Origin: Peribacillus sp. Bi96
Lineage (GTDB): Bacteria; Bacillota; Bacilli; Bacillales; DSM-1321
Direction of reading: 5' to 3'
DNA: 64,000 nucleotides
NCBI RefSeq assembly: GCF_918698115.1
Contig: NZ_CAKKLV010000008.1
Span: 62,001-126,000 of the forward strand
The position numbers and the translations under genes are program-made. The notes beneath the pieces are model-generated. The model had not been told where the DNA came from. It made no database searches and saw nothing but the letters and a program-made list of their open reading frames with translations. Numbering within the stretch: the first letter of the stretch is position 1; every line of letters begins with the position of its first letter. Below, one piece after another: positions 54,368-64,000 of the stretch.

Positions 54368-55582
54368 TCATGACCGCAATAAAGATTCATTCACCTTTTG
54401 TGAGGATCGTTTCTTATTGTGATAGGTTACAGCTGACGTACCTAATATTTTGGCTGCAATGAGCATCGCTTTTTCATCGATGTCAAACAAAGGATGATGA
54501 TGCGGATAGGTATGTTCATTTTTTGGTCTGGCCCCTGTAAAGAAGAATGTACCTTTCACATTTTGTAAATAATAAGAAAAATCCTCCCCTGTCATATCCG
54601 GGTCAATTTCCTCTGTAATCAAAACTTCTTTGACTGCCTCAGTGCTTTCGATAAGGAATTTCGTTTCCTCATCATGTGGGATAACAGCAGGATAGCCTTG
54701 GAAATATTGATAATCATACGTACAGTCCGCAGCTAGGCACGTTCCTTTAACAACCCGCTCCATTTCTTCGCTTATGAATGAACGGACATCTTCCTTGAAA
54801 GTGCGGACGGTCCCGATTATTTTAGCCTTATCTGCAATGACGTTAAAGGCATTATCCGCTACAAAGGAACCAACGGTAATGACTGCGGAATCGATTGGGT
54901 TAAGGCGGCGACTTACGATTTGCTGTAGGGCCATGACTAGCTGAGATCCGACGACGATGGCATCACGGGTTTTATGCGGCTGTGCTCCATGTCCGCCCTG
55001 CCCTTGAATGATGATTTCAAAACGGTCAGCAGCTGCCATAAGGGGTCCATATGCGTATTGGACTGTTCCGGTAGGGGCCGTAGCCCATAAATGGGTGCCG
55101 AAAATTACATCCACCCCATCAAGGCAGCCAGCCTCAATCATCGGTTTGGCTCCCCCTGGAGCATATTCTTCAGCATGCTGGTGGATAAATATATATTCAC
55201 CTTCGAGCTCATTCTTCAGTTCATTCAGGTTTTTTGCAAGGACAAGGAGTGTCGCTGTATGGCCATCGTGTCCACACGCATGCATTACCCCAGGTACGGT
55301 AGATTTATAGGGAACTTCTTTTTCATCTTGAATGGGTAAGGCGTCGAAATCAGCGCGCAAAGCTACGGTTTTACCAGGCTTACTGCCCGTAACTTTGGCA
55401 ATAACACCATTACCGCCTACATTCGTCCGGTGTTCGATTCCAAGTTTTTCATAATAGTCAGCGATGAAGGCTGCCGTTTGGGTTTCTTGAAAAGAAAGCT
55501 CAGGATGTTGATGAAGATAACGCCTGATGGAGACCATTTCTTCATAGGAACCATCTAGAAGATCATGTAATCGCTGTATCAT
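54368..55582 (-). CDS. yhaA: M20-family amidohydrolase
   Basis: 404 residues. Metal-binding motifs: HACGHDGHTA (about 97-106), the HAEE acid (about 135) and the C-terminal TGEDFSYYL. Typical of N-acyl-amino-acid or amidohydrolases of the AmhX/HipO group; B. subtilis yhaA lies in the same place. GGGAGGTGC lies before the ATG at 55582; the longer frame is rejected. Confidence 0.85.
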   Translation of the reverse strand: MIQRLHDLLDGSYEEMVSIRRYLHQHPELSFQETQTAAFIADYYEKLGIEHRTNVGGNGVIAKVTGSKPGKTVALRADFDALPIQDEKEVPYKSTVPGVMHACGHDGHTATLLVLAKNLNELKNELEGEYIFIHQHAEEYAPGGAKPMIEAGCLDGVDVIFGTHLWATAPTGTVQYAYGPLMAAADRFEIIIQGQGGHGAQPHKTRDAIVVGSQLVMALQQIVSRRLNPIDSAVITVGSFVADNAFNVIADKAKIIGTVRTFKEDVRSFISEEMERVVKGTCLAADCTYDYQYFQGYPAVIPHDEETKFLIESTEAVKEVLITEEIDPDMTGEDFSYYLQNVKGTFFFTGARPKNEHTYPHHHPLFDIDEKAMLIAAKILGTSAVTYHNKKRSSQKVNESLLRS

Positions 55583-55674
55583 TTTGCACCTCCCAATGAT
55601 TGGTTTAATTGTAAATAGTATATCATATTTTGAATGATCCAAAGTGAATTAAATACCTCGAGGAGCGATATACA

Positions 55675-56298
55675 ATGATTAAATATTCCTGGATTGCTAT
55701 GGTTTTGCTTTGCTTGTTGCTATTCTTTTTTTTGATGCATGAAGTCCAGAGTGAGAATACTTTAGCGTTTGATACATATATTGCCGAACTTATTTCCTTA
55801 AGTGAAAATTCTTTTTGGTTCACTTTCTTCAAGTTGATTACCTATCTTGGGAAATCCATGTCCATTGGTTTTGGAAGCTTACTATGTGTTCTATATTTGT
55901 GGATAATAAAGAAGGATTATTGGACCATGGCCGTCTTCTCTATCGGAATCGCTGGGGGCGATGTATTAAACGGGTGGATAAAAAATCATATTCAAAGAGT
56001 GCGCCCTGAAAATCATTTGATGGAGACCGCTGGTTTCAGTTTTCCAAGTGGCCACGCAATGGTAGGCCTTATTTTCTTCAGTATGGTTGCTTATTTAATT
56101 ATTAAAGAAGGTAAAGGAGACTCATTGAAATGGGCAGCTGGAATCGGTTTCGTTTGTCTGGTTCTGCTCATCGGGGTCAGCAGGATCGCTATGAAAGTTC
56201 ATTTTCCATCTGATATCTTGGCAGGTTTTGCACTAGGAGCTGCATATAGTTTAACCTTGTTTAATTTGTATAAGTTCCTAGGGCGGAGAGTAATTTGA
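55675..56298 (+). CDS. PAP2-family membrane phosphatase
   Basis: 207 residues with five or six membrane segments and the full acid phosphatase triad: KNHIQRVRP, FPSGHAMVG, SRIAMKVHFPSDILAG. It likely dephosphorylates undecaprenyl pyrophosphate or phosphatidylglycerol phosphate. GAGGAG precedes the ATG closely. Confidence 0.85.
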   Translation: MIKYSWIAMVLLCLLLFFFLMHEVQSENTLAFDTYIAELISLSENSFWFTFFKLITYLGKSMSIGFGSLLCVLYLWIIKKDYWTMAVFSIGIAGGDVLNGWIKNHIQRVRPENHLMETAGFSFPSGHAMVGLIFFSMVAYLIIKEGKGDSLKWAAGIGFVCLVLLIGVSRIAMKVHFPSDILAGFALGAAYSLTLFNLYKFLGRRVI

Positions 56299-56447
56299 AA
56301 AAAAGGACTCTCAGATGGAATATCTGTAAATACCTGTTACATTTCCCCGGAAATAATGAAGAAATTTGTCGGATTGTTTAATAGTTATAATAACAGAGCT
56401 ATATCATTTTGGCAGTCCAAAATAAACTCTCGAAGAGCTTAAATCAA

Positions 56448-56479
56448 AGAGGCCCATCCTTAAGGGGATGGGCCTCTTA
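56448..56479. terminator. Bidirectional terminator
   Basis: GAGGCCCATCC / GGATGGGCCTC with T-rich right flank, between PAP2 and hmoB. Confidence 0.85.
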
Positions 56480-56494
56480 TTAAGCAGCGATAGT

Positions 56495-57010
56495 CTATTC
56501 CTCGGAATCTTTCACCAATGTATACTGCGTTACGAAGGCTTCACCTGAAAACATCTTCTGGCTGGAATTCGTAACAGGAGGTTTGGAGTCACTGCTATGC
56601 GCCTGCTGGAATGAACTGGATTTCTTCCAGTTCATAAAGTCCGATTGTTTTTCCCAAATCGTTAAGATAACATATGTTTCAGAGTTGATTGGCCTCAGGA
56701 TACGAAGGGCAACGAAGCCGGGCTCATTTTCAATTAGCCCTGCCCTGTTTTTAAAGCGATGTTCAAATACCGGCCGTCCTTCCTCACTGACAGGGATATT
56801 GTTCATGACCACATATCCATGATCTTGAAGAGATCCCTTCCCATCAACTACTTCATATTTACGTGGCGAGCTGAAGAGCGTTTTACCTGTTGTTTCATGT
56901 AAAAGTACAGTGTTTTGAGCATTCTGCATAAGTAATATTTTTTCATTCGGGTGCTTATCTTTTTTTAATTTCAAAAAATCATAAGTACCTGAAGTGATGA
57001 ATACATTCAT
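56495..57010 (-). CDS. hmoB: Heme-degrading monooxygenase HmoB
   Basis: 171 residues from the ATG at 57010 (GGAGGGG eight bases ahead). C-terminal antibiotic-biosynthesis-monooxygenase/IsdG-like domain: FVALRILRPINSETYVILTIWE then DFMNWKKSSSFQQAHS, with the likely heme-ligand His. YhgC/HmoB in B. subtilis is the same length and next to hemE. Releases iron from heme. Confidence 0.87.
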   Translation of the reverse strand: MNVFITSGTYDFLKLKKDKHPNEKILLMQNAQNTVLLHETTGKTLFSSPRKYEVVDGKGSLQDHGYVVMNNIPVSEEGRPVFEHRFKNRAGLIENEPGFVALRILRPINSETYVILTIWEKQSDFMNWKKSSSFQQAHSSDSKPPVTNSSQKMFSGEAFVTQYTLVKDSEE

Positions 57011-57301
57011 AAATTCCCCTCCAACTCTTATATAGTATCTGTATACCCATTTTACCCAATGAATAGCGCTTTTACCATTTCCACAAATATAATTCTCAGT
57101 ACCTTGCACAAATGGACTTGGAAATTGATTGAATTCCGTACAAAAACGTCGATTTTCTGACAAATAAATAGGTTGGCTATACTTCTATTATATAAAAAGC
57201 TATAGTTTAAGGAGATTCAATTTCAAATTCAACATCCTTCTGATATTCTATGTAAGTAATGAGTAAAAATAGAAACGTGATTGCTTGAAAGGTGGATATT
57301 A

Positions 57302-58345
57302 ATGTCTAAGGAAATTACGAATGATACATTTTTAAAAGCTGCTAGAGGAGAGAAATCGGATCATGTACCTGTTTGGTATATGCGCCAGGCTGGCCGTTCA
57401 CAGCCGGAATATCGTAAATTGAAAGAAAAGTACTCCCTTTTTGAAATAACTCATCAGCCGGAAATATGCGCATATGTGACGAGATTGCCAGTTGAGCAAT
57501 ATGATGTAGATGCAGCGATTTTATATAAAGATATAATGACACCGCTACCAGCCATTGGAGTGGATGTAGAGATTAAGTCGGGTATCGGTCCAGTCATATC
57601 CAATCCGATCCAATCGGTGAAAGACGTTGAAAAACTAGGTGAATTGAATCCAGAGGAAGACATTCCATACGTGTTGGATACGATTAAACTATTGACCACA
57701 GAGCAATTGTCCGTTCCTTTGATTGGTTTTTCTGGTGCACCTTTCACGATTGCTTCATATATGATTGAAGGAGGCCCTTCCAAAAACTACAATAAGACAA
57801 AAGCTTTCATGTATTCAGAGCCAGTGGCCTGGTTTGCTTTAATGGATAAGTTAGCGGACATGATCATTATTTATGTTAAGTCACAAATAAAAGCAGGCGT
57901 CAAAGCCATCCAAATCTTTGACTCATGGGTGGGTGCATTGAACGTTGAAGATTACCGTGTATTCATCAAGCCAATCATGAATCGCATCTTTTCTTCATTA
58001 CGTGAAGAAAATGTACCGCTAATCATGTTTGGGGTCGGTGCAAGTCACTTGGCAATGGAATGGAATGACCTCCCTATTGATGTAGTCGGGCTGGATTGGA
58101 GACTTCCAATTACTGAAGCTAGACAGATGGGGATACAAAAAACCGTTCAAGGTAACCTTGATCCGGCCCTGCTATTATCATCATGGGATGTTATAGAAGA
58201 GCGGACGAAACAGATCCTTGATCAGGGCATGCAACAGGATGGCTACATCTTTAATCTTGGACATGGGGTTTTCCCTTCCGTAAATCCGGATACACTGAAG
58301 AGATTGACCACTTTCATCCATGAATATTCAGCAAAAAAGAATTAG
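57302..58345 (+). CDS. hemE: Uroporphyrinogen decarboxylase HemE
   Basis: 347 residues. [16 protein letters not shown] near the N-terminus is the signature; [17 protein letters not shown] and FDSWVG line the active site. Decarboxylates uroporphyrinogen III to coproporphyrinogen III. AAAGGTGG lies eight bases before the ATG at 57302. Confidence 0.97.
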   Translation: MSKEITNDTFLKAARGEKSDHVPVWYMRQAGRSQPEYRKLKEKYSLFEITHQPEICAYVTRLPVEQYDVDAAILYKDIMTPLPAIGVDVEIKSGIGPVISNPIQSVKDVEKLGELNPEEDIPYVLDTIKLLTTEQLSVPLIGFSGAPFTIASYMIEGGPSKNYNKTKAFMYSEPVAWFALMDKLADMIIIYVKSQIKAGVKAIQIFDSWVGALNVEDYRVFIKPIMNRIFSSLREENVPLIMFGVGASHLAMEWNDLPIDVVGLDWRLPITEARQMGIQKTVQGNLDPALLLSSWDVIEERTKQILDQGMQQDGYIFNLGHGVFPSVNPDTLKRLTTFIHEYSAKKN

Positions 58346-58423
58346 CATGAGCGAACTGTTTGCTAAAAGACCTTAAATGGATGCACAATAAAAGAACGAA
58401 ATTTTTAAAAGAGGTGTAGTTTC

Positions 58424-59359
58424 ATGTCAAGAAAAAGAATGGGCCTTCTGGTTATGGCTTATGGTACCCCATACACAGAAGAGGATATTGAAAGATATTA
58501 TACACATATTCGCCATGGAAGAAGACCCAGTGACGAATTGATTGCCGATCTAAAAGGTAGATATGAAGCGATCGGTGGATTGTCCCCGCTCGCGAAAATA
58601 ACAGCAGGACAAGCTGAGGCCCTTGAAAAGCAATTGAATTCCATTCAGGAAGATATCGAATTCAAGGCCTATTTAGGACTGAAACATATTGAACCTTTTG
58701 TTGAAGACGCCGTGAAACAAATGCATGATGACGGTATCAAAGAAGCGGTCAGTATTGTATTGGCGCCGCATTTCTCAACATTCAGTGTGAAGTCATATAA
58801 TGGACGTGCTCAGGATGAAGCCGCTAAATTGGGTGACCTTACCATCACATCTGTTGAGAGCTGGTATGACGAGCCGAAATTCATTCAATATTGGGTGGAC
58901 CAAGTAAAAGAAGTAATAGGGAAAATGACTTCGGATGAGCGTGATAATTATGCTTTGATTGTGTCTGCACATAGTCTCCCTGAAAAGATATTGCAATTAG
59001 GGGATCCATATCCAAATCAATTGCAAGAAACTGCGGACATGATTGCAAAAGGAGCAGGGGTCATCAACTATGCAGTAGGCTGGCAAAGCGCTGGACAAAC
59101 ACCTGAACCATGGCTAGGACCGGATGTGCAGGATTTAACCAGAGATCTTCATCAAGAAAAAGGTTATAAAGCTTTCATTTACATCCCTGTAGGATTCGTT
59201 GCCGAGCATCTTGAAGTTCTTTATGATAACGATTATGAATGTAAGGTTGTGACGGAAGAGATTGGTGCAGGTTACTACCGGCCGGATATGCCTAATGTTA
59301 AACCGGCATTCATCGATTCATTGGCCACAATCATCTTAAACAGATTACAGGAAAAATGA
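58424..59359 (+). CDS. hemH: Coproporphyrin ferrochelatase HemH/CpfC
   Basis: 311 residues. [10 protein letters not shown] with the metal-binding His (about 187) and [16 protein letters not shown] with the catalytic Glu (about 263-268). Inserts Fe2+ into coproporphyrin III. AAGAGGTG precedes the ATG. 78 bases after hemE. Unlike B. subtilis hemEHY, the next gene is not hemY. Confidence 0.96.
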   Translation: MSRKRMGLLVMAYGTPYTEEDIERYYTHIRHGRRPSDELIADLKGRYEAIGGLSPLAKITAGQAEALEKQLNSIQEDIEFKAYLGLKHIEPFVEDAVKQMHDDGIKEAVSIVLAPHFSTFSVKSYNGRAQDEAAKLGDLTITSVESWYDEPKFIQYWVDQVKEVIGKMTSDERDNYALIVSAHSLPEKILQLGDPYPNQLQETADMIAKGAGVINYAVGWQSAGQTPEPWLGPDVQDLTRDLHQEKGYKAFIYIPVGFVAEHLEVLYDNDYECKVVTEEIGAGYYRPDMPNVKPAFIDSLATIILNRLQEK

Positions 59360-59599
59360 TTAGTTAATAGGGGATATTCCCATTATCCATGATTGCGAGT
59401 GGCTACATATTAAAATGAAGTTGAACCATGCTCTAAATCAGGACTAAACTTTTGGTATGGATGGGAATGCAAGCTTGGAAACGATTGCGTAAATTAAATA
59501 ATCTGTCTTCAGTGGCTGTCCGGAAATGAGGATAGCCATTGTTTCTCTAGGAGATAAATATTTGATTGAAAAGACTGAATATTTTTGGTAAGATATTAT

Positions 59600-59634
59600 T
59601 GAACTTATTGACTGTTTTGTCCGTCTGGTCAGAA
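59600..59634. promoter_or_regulatory. Promoter/operator of yhgD
   Basis: TTGACT followed by an inverted repeat TGAC...GTCA across GTTTTGTCCGTCTG, directly before the TetR gene, as expected for autoregulation. Confidence 0.45.
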
Positions 59635-59646
59635 TCGAGGTGGGAA

Positions 59647-60222
59647 ATGTCTGTTGATCGTAAAAAATTAATTTTAGAAGCCGCGACCAAGTCGTTTTCA
59701 CTTTTTGGATACAAAGCAACGACGATGGATCAAGTCGCTAAAATTGCCAATGTTGGAAAAGGGACCATTTATACCTTTTATAAAAATAAAGAAGAGCTGT
59801 TTAAAGAGATCGTTCAGCGGTTGATAGAGGAAATGAAATATGAGGCTGAACAATCTTTGGATGATCAACTCCACTTTTTTGAAAATCTACATCGGGCTGT
59901 GTATCGAATTCTGGAGTTTAGGCAGGAGCATCAATTATCTTTAAAACTTCTTCAGGAAGAGCGGGAAATTGGTACCCCGGCCGTTCAGGACATGGTTAAT
60001 GAAATGGAAGAAGCCATTGTATCTTACATTAAGGAAAAGCTTAAAATAGCGATTTTTAAGGGCTATATACAGCCTTGTGATCCAGAGATAACTGCTTTCC
60101 TGATGCTAAAGATGTACCTTGCCCTTATTTATGATTGGGAGAGGAATCATGCCCCATTAGAGAAAGAGGAAATTGCTGAACTATTCAAAATATATTTATT
60201 CAAAGGATTATCCGCTCCGTGA
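59647..60222 (+). CDS. yhgD: TetR-family regulator YhgD
   Basis: 191 residues. HTH at about 25-50 (TTMDQVAKIANVGKGTIYTFYKNKEEL). The helical C-terminal ligand domain is typical of TetR. GAGGTGG lies four bases before the ATG at 59647. In B. subtilis yhgD lies next to hemEHY. The ligand is unknown. Confidence 0.87.
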   Translation: MSVDRKKLILEAATKSFSLFGYKATTMDQVAKIANVGKGTIYTFYKNKEELFKEIVQRLIEEMKYEAEQSLDDQLHFFENLHRAVYRILEFRQEHQLSLKLLQEEREIGTPAVQDMVNEMEEAIVSYIKEKLKIAIFKGYIQPCDPEITAFLMLKMYLALIYDWERNHAPLEKEEIAELFKIYLFKGLSAP

Positions 60223-60255
60223 TAATTCTATTTTTTTGCCAAAAAGCGAAAAAAT

Positions 60256-60297
60256 AGAAAGAAGAGATACCGAACATTGGTATCTCTTCTTTCTATT
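60256..60297 (+). terminator. Hairpin after yhgD
   Basis: Long stem AGAAAGAAGAGATACC / GGTATCTCTTCTTTCT; T-run short. Confidence 0.6.
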
Positions 60298-60379
60298 TGG
60301 GGATATTTTTCAGCTGCGAAACTGAACTTTATATGGGATCATCCACTAATTGGGAAGCAGATGGTGAAACACATCATTA

Positions 60380-60508
60380 TTACTCTCCAGAAAGGCAATG
60401 ATCACAGTGGTTTCCATAACATTCGTGCTGTTCTTCAATTTTTTTTCCGCAATCCGTGCATTGTTTAGGAGGCAGGTTTTTAAAGAACTCAACACTACTT
60501 TGAATCAT
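60380..60508 (-). CDS. yhfH: YhfH-like zinc-ribbon micro-protein
   Basis: 42 residues: SVEFFKNLPPKQCTDCGKKI then ECYGNHCDHCLSGE. Two CxxC pairs (CTDC, CDHC) suggest a zinc ribbon. AGGAG lies nine bases before the ATG. The gene is next to yhfI as in B. subtilis. Role unknown. Confidence 0.75.
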   Translation of the reverse strand: MIQSSVEFFKNLPPKQCTDCGKKIEEQHECYGNHCDHCLSGE

Positions 60509-60681
60509 GAACATCATCTCCTGATTTTTATTGTTATTCTCTTTACTATGGCTTTATTGTATTATAACAGATTGTGCATGTCAACCAATGTTTTATAACA
60601 TAAGTAAAAAAGGTGAAATAAGGGCAAGAATAGTTTATATTAATGGGGAAGTCATTGAGAGAAAAAAAGGAGTGCCTAAGC

Positions 60682-61416
60682 ATGAAAATCACCGTAATTG
60701 GCTGCTGGGGCGGATATCCAGCTAAAAATGAGGCAAGCTCTGGTTATTTGCTTGAATATGAAGATTTTCGCATTCTGCTTGATTGTGGCAGCGGTGTTCT
60801 ATCACAGTTGCAAAATCATATGAAGCCGGAGGATCTTGGTGCTGTTGTATTATCGCACTATCATCCGGATCATGTAGCGGATGTCGGTGTCCTGCAACAC
60901 GCTGCGCTCATACAGCAGATATTGGGCAGCAACAAAAGGACCATTCCTATTTATGGGCATGCTTTAGATGAAGCTGAATTTAGAAAGTTAACTTATAAAG
61001 ACGTGACAAAGGGGATAGCCTACTCTGTTGATGAACCGTTAACAATTGGACCGTGCAAATTTACGTTCATGAAAACAAAACATCCTGTCCCTTGTTATGC
61101 AATGAGGATTGAGGCAGAAAATCATTCGATTGTTTACACAGGTGACAGCTCCTATATGGATGAGCTTGCGGATTTCGCTAAAGATGCCAATGTTTTATTA
61201 TGTGAAAGTAATTTTTACAGTGATATGGATGGTTCAAAAGCGGGGCATATGACGGCTAGAGAAGCGGGCATGCTAGCCGAAAAGGCAGACGTCCAGCTTT
61301 TGCTGTTAACTCATCTCCCGCATTTTGGAGATCATAATCAACTGAAAAAAGAAGCATCCGAGGTATTCAAAAGGGAGATAGCTATAGCGAAAACCAATCT
61401 CGAATTCCAATTATAA
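60682..61416 (+). CDS. yhfI: Metallo-beta-lactamase-fold hydrolase YhfI
   Basis: 244 residues. SHYHPDHVAD (HxHxDH), YTGDSSY and LTHLPH supply metal ligands of the MBL fold, RNase Z-like subgroup. AAAGGAG lies 10 bases before the ATG at 60682; the earlier in-frame ATG at 60643 has no site. Confidence 0.87.
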   Translation: MKITVIGCWGGYPAKNEASSGYLLEYEDFRILLDCGSGVLSQLQNHMKPEDLGAVVLSHYHPDHVADVGVLQHAALIQQILGSNKRTIPIYGHALDEAEFRKLTYKDVTKGIAYSVDEPLTIGPCKFTFMKTKHPVPCYAMRIEAENHSIVYTGDSSYMDELADFAKDANVLLCESNFYSDMDGSKAGHMTAREAGMLAEKADVQLLLLTHLPHFGDHNQLKKEASEVFKREIAIAKTNLEFQL

Positions 61417-61452
61417 ATGAAGTATGAATGAAGTCTAGAAGGAGGAACAACT

Positions 61453-62442
61453 GTGCTTTTTATTGATAATAAGGGAATAACGGACCCGAGAATAAATCTG
61501 GCCATAGAAGAATATGCGCTTAAACATTTAAATATAGACGAAACCTATCTTCTTTTTTATATTAATCGCCCTTCAATCATCATAGGAAGGAATCAAAATA
61601 CTATTGAAGAAATCAATGCCGATTATGTAGAGGGAAATGGCATTACTGTTGTTCGCCGTCTTTCAGGGGGCGGAGCGGTTTATCATGACTTGGGAAATCT
61701 CAATTTTAGTTTCATTACGAAAGATGACGGAGATAGCTTCCATAATTTCAAGAAGTTCACCCAGCCTGTCGTGGAAACACTCGAGAAACTCGGAATACAA
61801 GCTGAATTAAGCGGACGGAATGATATCCTTGCTGAAGGAAAGAAAATCTCTGGCAATGCGATGTTTTCAACGAAGGGCAGGATGTTCAGTCATGGTACTT
61901 TGTTGTTTCAATCAGAAATGGATCATATTGTATCCGCTTTAAAAGTGAAAAAAGATAAAATCGAGTCCAAAGGGATTAAATCGATAAGGAGCCGCGTCGG
62001 AAATATCGCCGATTTCTTAAAAGAACCAATGTCTGTTGAAGAATTCCGTTCATTCCTGCTGCAAAATATTTTCCAAGATAGCGGTGAGGTTACAGAGTAT
62101 GTTTTAACCGAGGCAGATTGGGAGAAGATACACAAGATCTCGGAAGAAAGATATCAAAACTGGGAGTGGAACTATGGAAAATCACCTAAATTCAACTTGC
62201 AAAATTCTCATAGGTTCCCTGTAGGGTCTGTTGATATCCGTCTTGAAGTGAGTAGGGGTGTCATTGAGAACTGTAAAATCTACGGTGATTTCTTTGGGGT
62301 TGGAGAAGTAACGGATATAGAACAAAAGCTTACTGGAACGCGCTATGAAAAGGATGCTATCAGCAGTGTATTAGATGAGATAAATGTTCGACATTATTTT
62401 GGCAATGTAACGAAAGAAGAAATATTGGCTTTAATCTATTAA
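61453..62442 (+). CDS. lplJ: Lipoate-protein ligase LplJ
   Basis: 329 residues. GRNQNTIEEIN, then VVRRLSGGGAVYHDLGNLNFSF with the RRxxGGG lipoyl-AMP loop and the GRNDILAEGKKISGNA lysine. Attaches lipoate to GcvH/E2 proteins. GTG start eight bases after GGAGGAAC. Confidence 0.93.
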   Translation: MLFIDNKGITDPRINLAIEEYALKHLNIDETYLLFYINRPSIIIGRNQNTIEEINADYVEGNGITVVRRLSGGGAVYHDLGNLNFSFITKDDGDSFHNFKKFTQPVVETLEKLGIQAELSGRNDILAEGKKISGNAMFSTKGRMFSHGTLLFQSEMDHIVSALKVKKDKIESKGIKSIRSRVGNIADFLKEPMSVEEFRSFLLQNIFQDSGEVTEYVLTEADWEKIHKISEERYQNWEWNYGKSPKFNLQNSHRFPVGSVDIRLEVSRGVIENCKIYGDFFGVGEVTDIEQKLTGTRYEKDAISSVLDEINVRHYFGNVTKEEILALIY

Positions 62443-62448
62443 GCCTGA

Positions 62449-62482
62449 AAAGCCGTCCTGACTTACTAGGGCGCTTTTTTTG
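62449..62482 (+). terminator. Terminator after lplJ
   Basis: AGCCGTCCT / AGGGCGCT stem then seven Ts. Confidence 0.75.
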
Positions 62483-62524
62483 TGGCTAACAATGACAGTT
62501 ATTGCTTGAATATGGATAAAATTG

Positions 62525-62598
62525 TTGCTGTAATCATTTTCTTTTAATATAATAAAAAAGTATTTAGTTTACTCTAAAAATGAATGGCGATTCATTCA
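62525..62598 (+). promoter_or_regulatory. FadR-controlled promoter of lcfB
   Basis: TTGCTG (62525-62530), 17-base spacer, TATAAT (62548-62553). At 62581-62598 TGAATG-GCGATT-CATTCA matches the Bacillus FadR operator TGAATGAMTANTCATTCA closely, just past the start point. Long-chain acyl-CoA should relieve repression. Confidence 0.78.
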
Positions 62599-62623
62599 TG
62601 CTGATTGCAGGGGAGGGAGAACG

Positions 62624-64000
62624 ATGAATTTATCCGAACAGCTTCATCAAACGGCTTTAGGAAAGGTCGATAAGCCAGCTTATTATTTTATGGATCAATC
62701 CACTTCATATGGGGAATTGGATCAAGCCGTTACTAAGTTTGCAGACGAACTACATAAGCTTGGTGTTTCAAAAGGTGATAATGTTGCGCTGGTTTTAGGC
62801 AATTCTCCACACTTCATCATTTCATTGTATGGGGCTTTACGAGCAGGTGCGACCGTCATTCCCGTAAATCCGATTTACACACCTGATGAGATTGGATACA
62901 TCCTGAATAACGGCGATGTAAAGGTCGTCGTGGCATTAGATAAGCTTTTACCCTTATTAGAAAAAATGAACCCGATCCTCTCAAGTGTAGATTCATATGT
63001 AATTTGTGAAACGCAGCCGGATAATGGTGATAGTAGCAAATTGAGCATCTGCCCAAAAATGAAATCGTTTACAAAGATGGTTGAAAAGGGAGATGCCGGC
63101 TTCAAAGGCCCAGAGCTGGACCCTGAAGATACGGCAATCATACTCTATACTTCCGGGACAACAGGAAAACCAAAGGGGGCCATGCTCACGCATACGAATA
63201 TATTCTCCAATGCACATGATGTTGGTGAATATTTAAAAATCACGGAAAGTGACCGTGTCATTACGACATTGCCAATGTTCCATGTTTTCAGTTTAACAGT
63301 AGTAGTGAATGCCCCGTTGTTGAGCGGAGGTACGCTTTTAATTGTCCCGCAATTCAGTCCAAAAGAAATATTCAGGCAAATCAAAAAATATGAGGCGACC
63401 GTTTTTGCTGGAGTGCCAACGATGTATAATTTTCTTTTCCAATATCCAGATGCGAAGGAAGACGATTTGAAGTCATTGCGTATATGCATTTCAGGTGGAT
63501 CCGCCTTGCCAGTATCACTGCTTGAATCATTCGAGCGGAAATTTAAAGTAAGGGTGTCGGAAGGGTACGGCTTATCCGAAGCATCCCCTGTTACCTGCTT
63601 CAATCCTTTGGACCGTCCAAGGAAGGCGGGATCCATCGGAACATCCATCCTTAGGGTGGAAAACAAAGTCGTCAACGAGCTTGGTGAAGAAGTGCCAATC
63701 AGTGGGGTAGGAGAATTGATTGTCAGAGGTCAGAATGTAATGAAGGGGTATTATAAAATGCCTGAAGAAACGGCTGCTGTCTTGAAAGATGGCTGGTTAT
63801 ATACAGGCGATTTAGCCCGGATGGATGATGAAGGATATTTTTTCATTGTAGACCGTAAGAAGGAACTAATCATTGTTGGTGGCTATAATGTCTATCCACG
63901 TGAAGTGGAGGAGATTCTGTATGCCCATCCCGAAGTAGTTGAGGCGGCAGCTATAGGTGTGCCGGATCCAAATCAGGGAGAAGTAGTTCATTGCTTCGTG
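62624..64000 (+). CDS. lcfB: Long-chain fatty-acid-CoA ligase LcfB (partial)
   Basis: 459 codons to the window edge, no stop yet. ANL enzyme: LYTSGTTGKPKGAMLTH ATP loop, EGYGLSEASP, YTGDLARMDDEGYF, DRKKELIIVGGYNVYPREVEE. AGGGGAGGGAG lies before the ATG. It is a different subgroup from the split ligase at 17.7 kb (TSGTTG versus TSATTG, EGYG versus HAYG). Known as YhfL in B. subtilis. Confidence 0.9.
   Translation, partial: MNLSEQLHQTALGKVDKPAYYFMDQSTSYGELDQAVTKFADELHKLGVSKGDNVALVLGNSPHFIISLYGALRAGATVIPVNPIYTPDEIGYILNNGDVKVVVALDKLLPLLEKMNPILSSVDSYVICETQPDNGDSSKLSICPKMKSFTKMVEKGDAGFKGPELDPEDTAIILYTSGTTGKPKGAMLTHTNIFSNAHDVGEYLKITESDRVITTLPMFHVFSLTVVVNAPLLSGGTLLIVPQFSPKEIFRQIKKYEATVFAGVPTMYNFLFQYPDAKEDDLKSLRICISGGSALPVSLLESFERKFKVRVSEGYGLSEASPVTCFNPLDRPRKAGSIGTSILRVENKVVNELGEEVPISGVGELIVRGQNVMKGYYKMPEETAAVLKDGWLYTGDLARMDDEGYFFIVDRKKELIIVGGYNVYPREVEEILYAHPEVVEAAAIGVPDPNQGEVVHCFV

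Noticed and set aside
57011..57163. N-terminal extension of HmoB
   Set aside because: A strong GGAGGGG site precedes the ATG at 57010 and the family is about 166 residues long.
1..64000. tRNA, rRNA or classical riboswitches
   Set aside because: I looked for cloverleaf ends, T-box and aptamer-like leaders before cysK, serC, hemE and ureA and found none I can support.

Overview
The window reads as a low-GC Bacillaceae chromosome. Gene order is largely that of the Bacillus subtilis yhe-yha-scoC-serC-hit-ecs-hem-yhf region, with a urease operon added; a Peribacillus-like species is my inference from this mix and from the repeats, not something proved here. Start codons (ATG, GTG, TTG), strong GGAGG ribosome sites and sporulation genes (YheC/D, YjcZ, YhaL) all fit.

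Layout. 0.1-5.7 kb: minus-strand spore-associated block with yheE and four tandem ATP-grasp YheC/YheD paralogs. 6.3-9.2 kb: yheA, a Cof-type HAD protein, a SplA-like protein, a 21-bp tandem repeat array and a DinB-like protein. 9.5-15.2 kb: ureABCEFGD plus a nickel permease-like ureH, behind a TnrA/GlnR-like site. 15.3-17.4 kb: lipoprotein, HIT hydrolase, DDAH-like amidinohydrolase. 17.7-32.8 kb: an acyl-CoA ligase gene cut in two by a 13.55-kb integrated element; rejoining the halves restores a 538-codon frame. 32.9-43.6 kb: enoyl-CoA hydratase, yhzD, cysK, yhaO-yhaN nuclease pair, a Fur-boxed ABC ATPase/FhuF-like pair, yhaM, yhaL. 43.7-50.8 kb: prsA, two YjcZ micro-genes, yhaJ-like, yhaI, scoC, yhaH, trpP (with a visible TRAP site), serC, hit. 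51.2-54.3 kb: a 76-bp repeat array and ecsABC. 54.4-64 kb: amidohydrolase, PAP2 phosphatase, hmoB, hemE-hemH (no hemY follows), yhgD, yhfH, yhfI, lplJ and the start of yhfL/lcfB under a FadR-like operator.

The most unusual region is the integrated element (18,632-32,184). A large serine recombinase lies 38 bp from its right end. It carries an HNH / small middle component / DUF2326 ATPase trio that looks like an ABC-three-component (ABC-3C) conflict system, a 2.3-kb block with no credible gene, a winged-helix replication-type protein, several HTH or HNH proteins and a run of small orphan genes each with its own terminator. By eye I find a single CpG dinucleotide in the whole element, while flanking host DNA is CpG-normal; GATC and GGCC also seem absent. 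The CpG loss stops at the two junctions. This suggests a mobile lineage shaped by restriction avoidance or by some CpG-directed process, currently sitting in, and perhaps able to leave, a fatty-acid activation gene.
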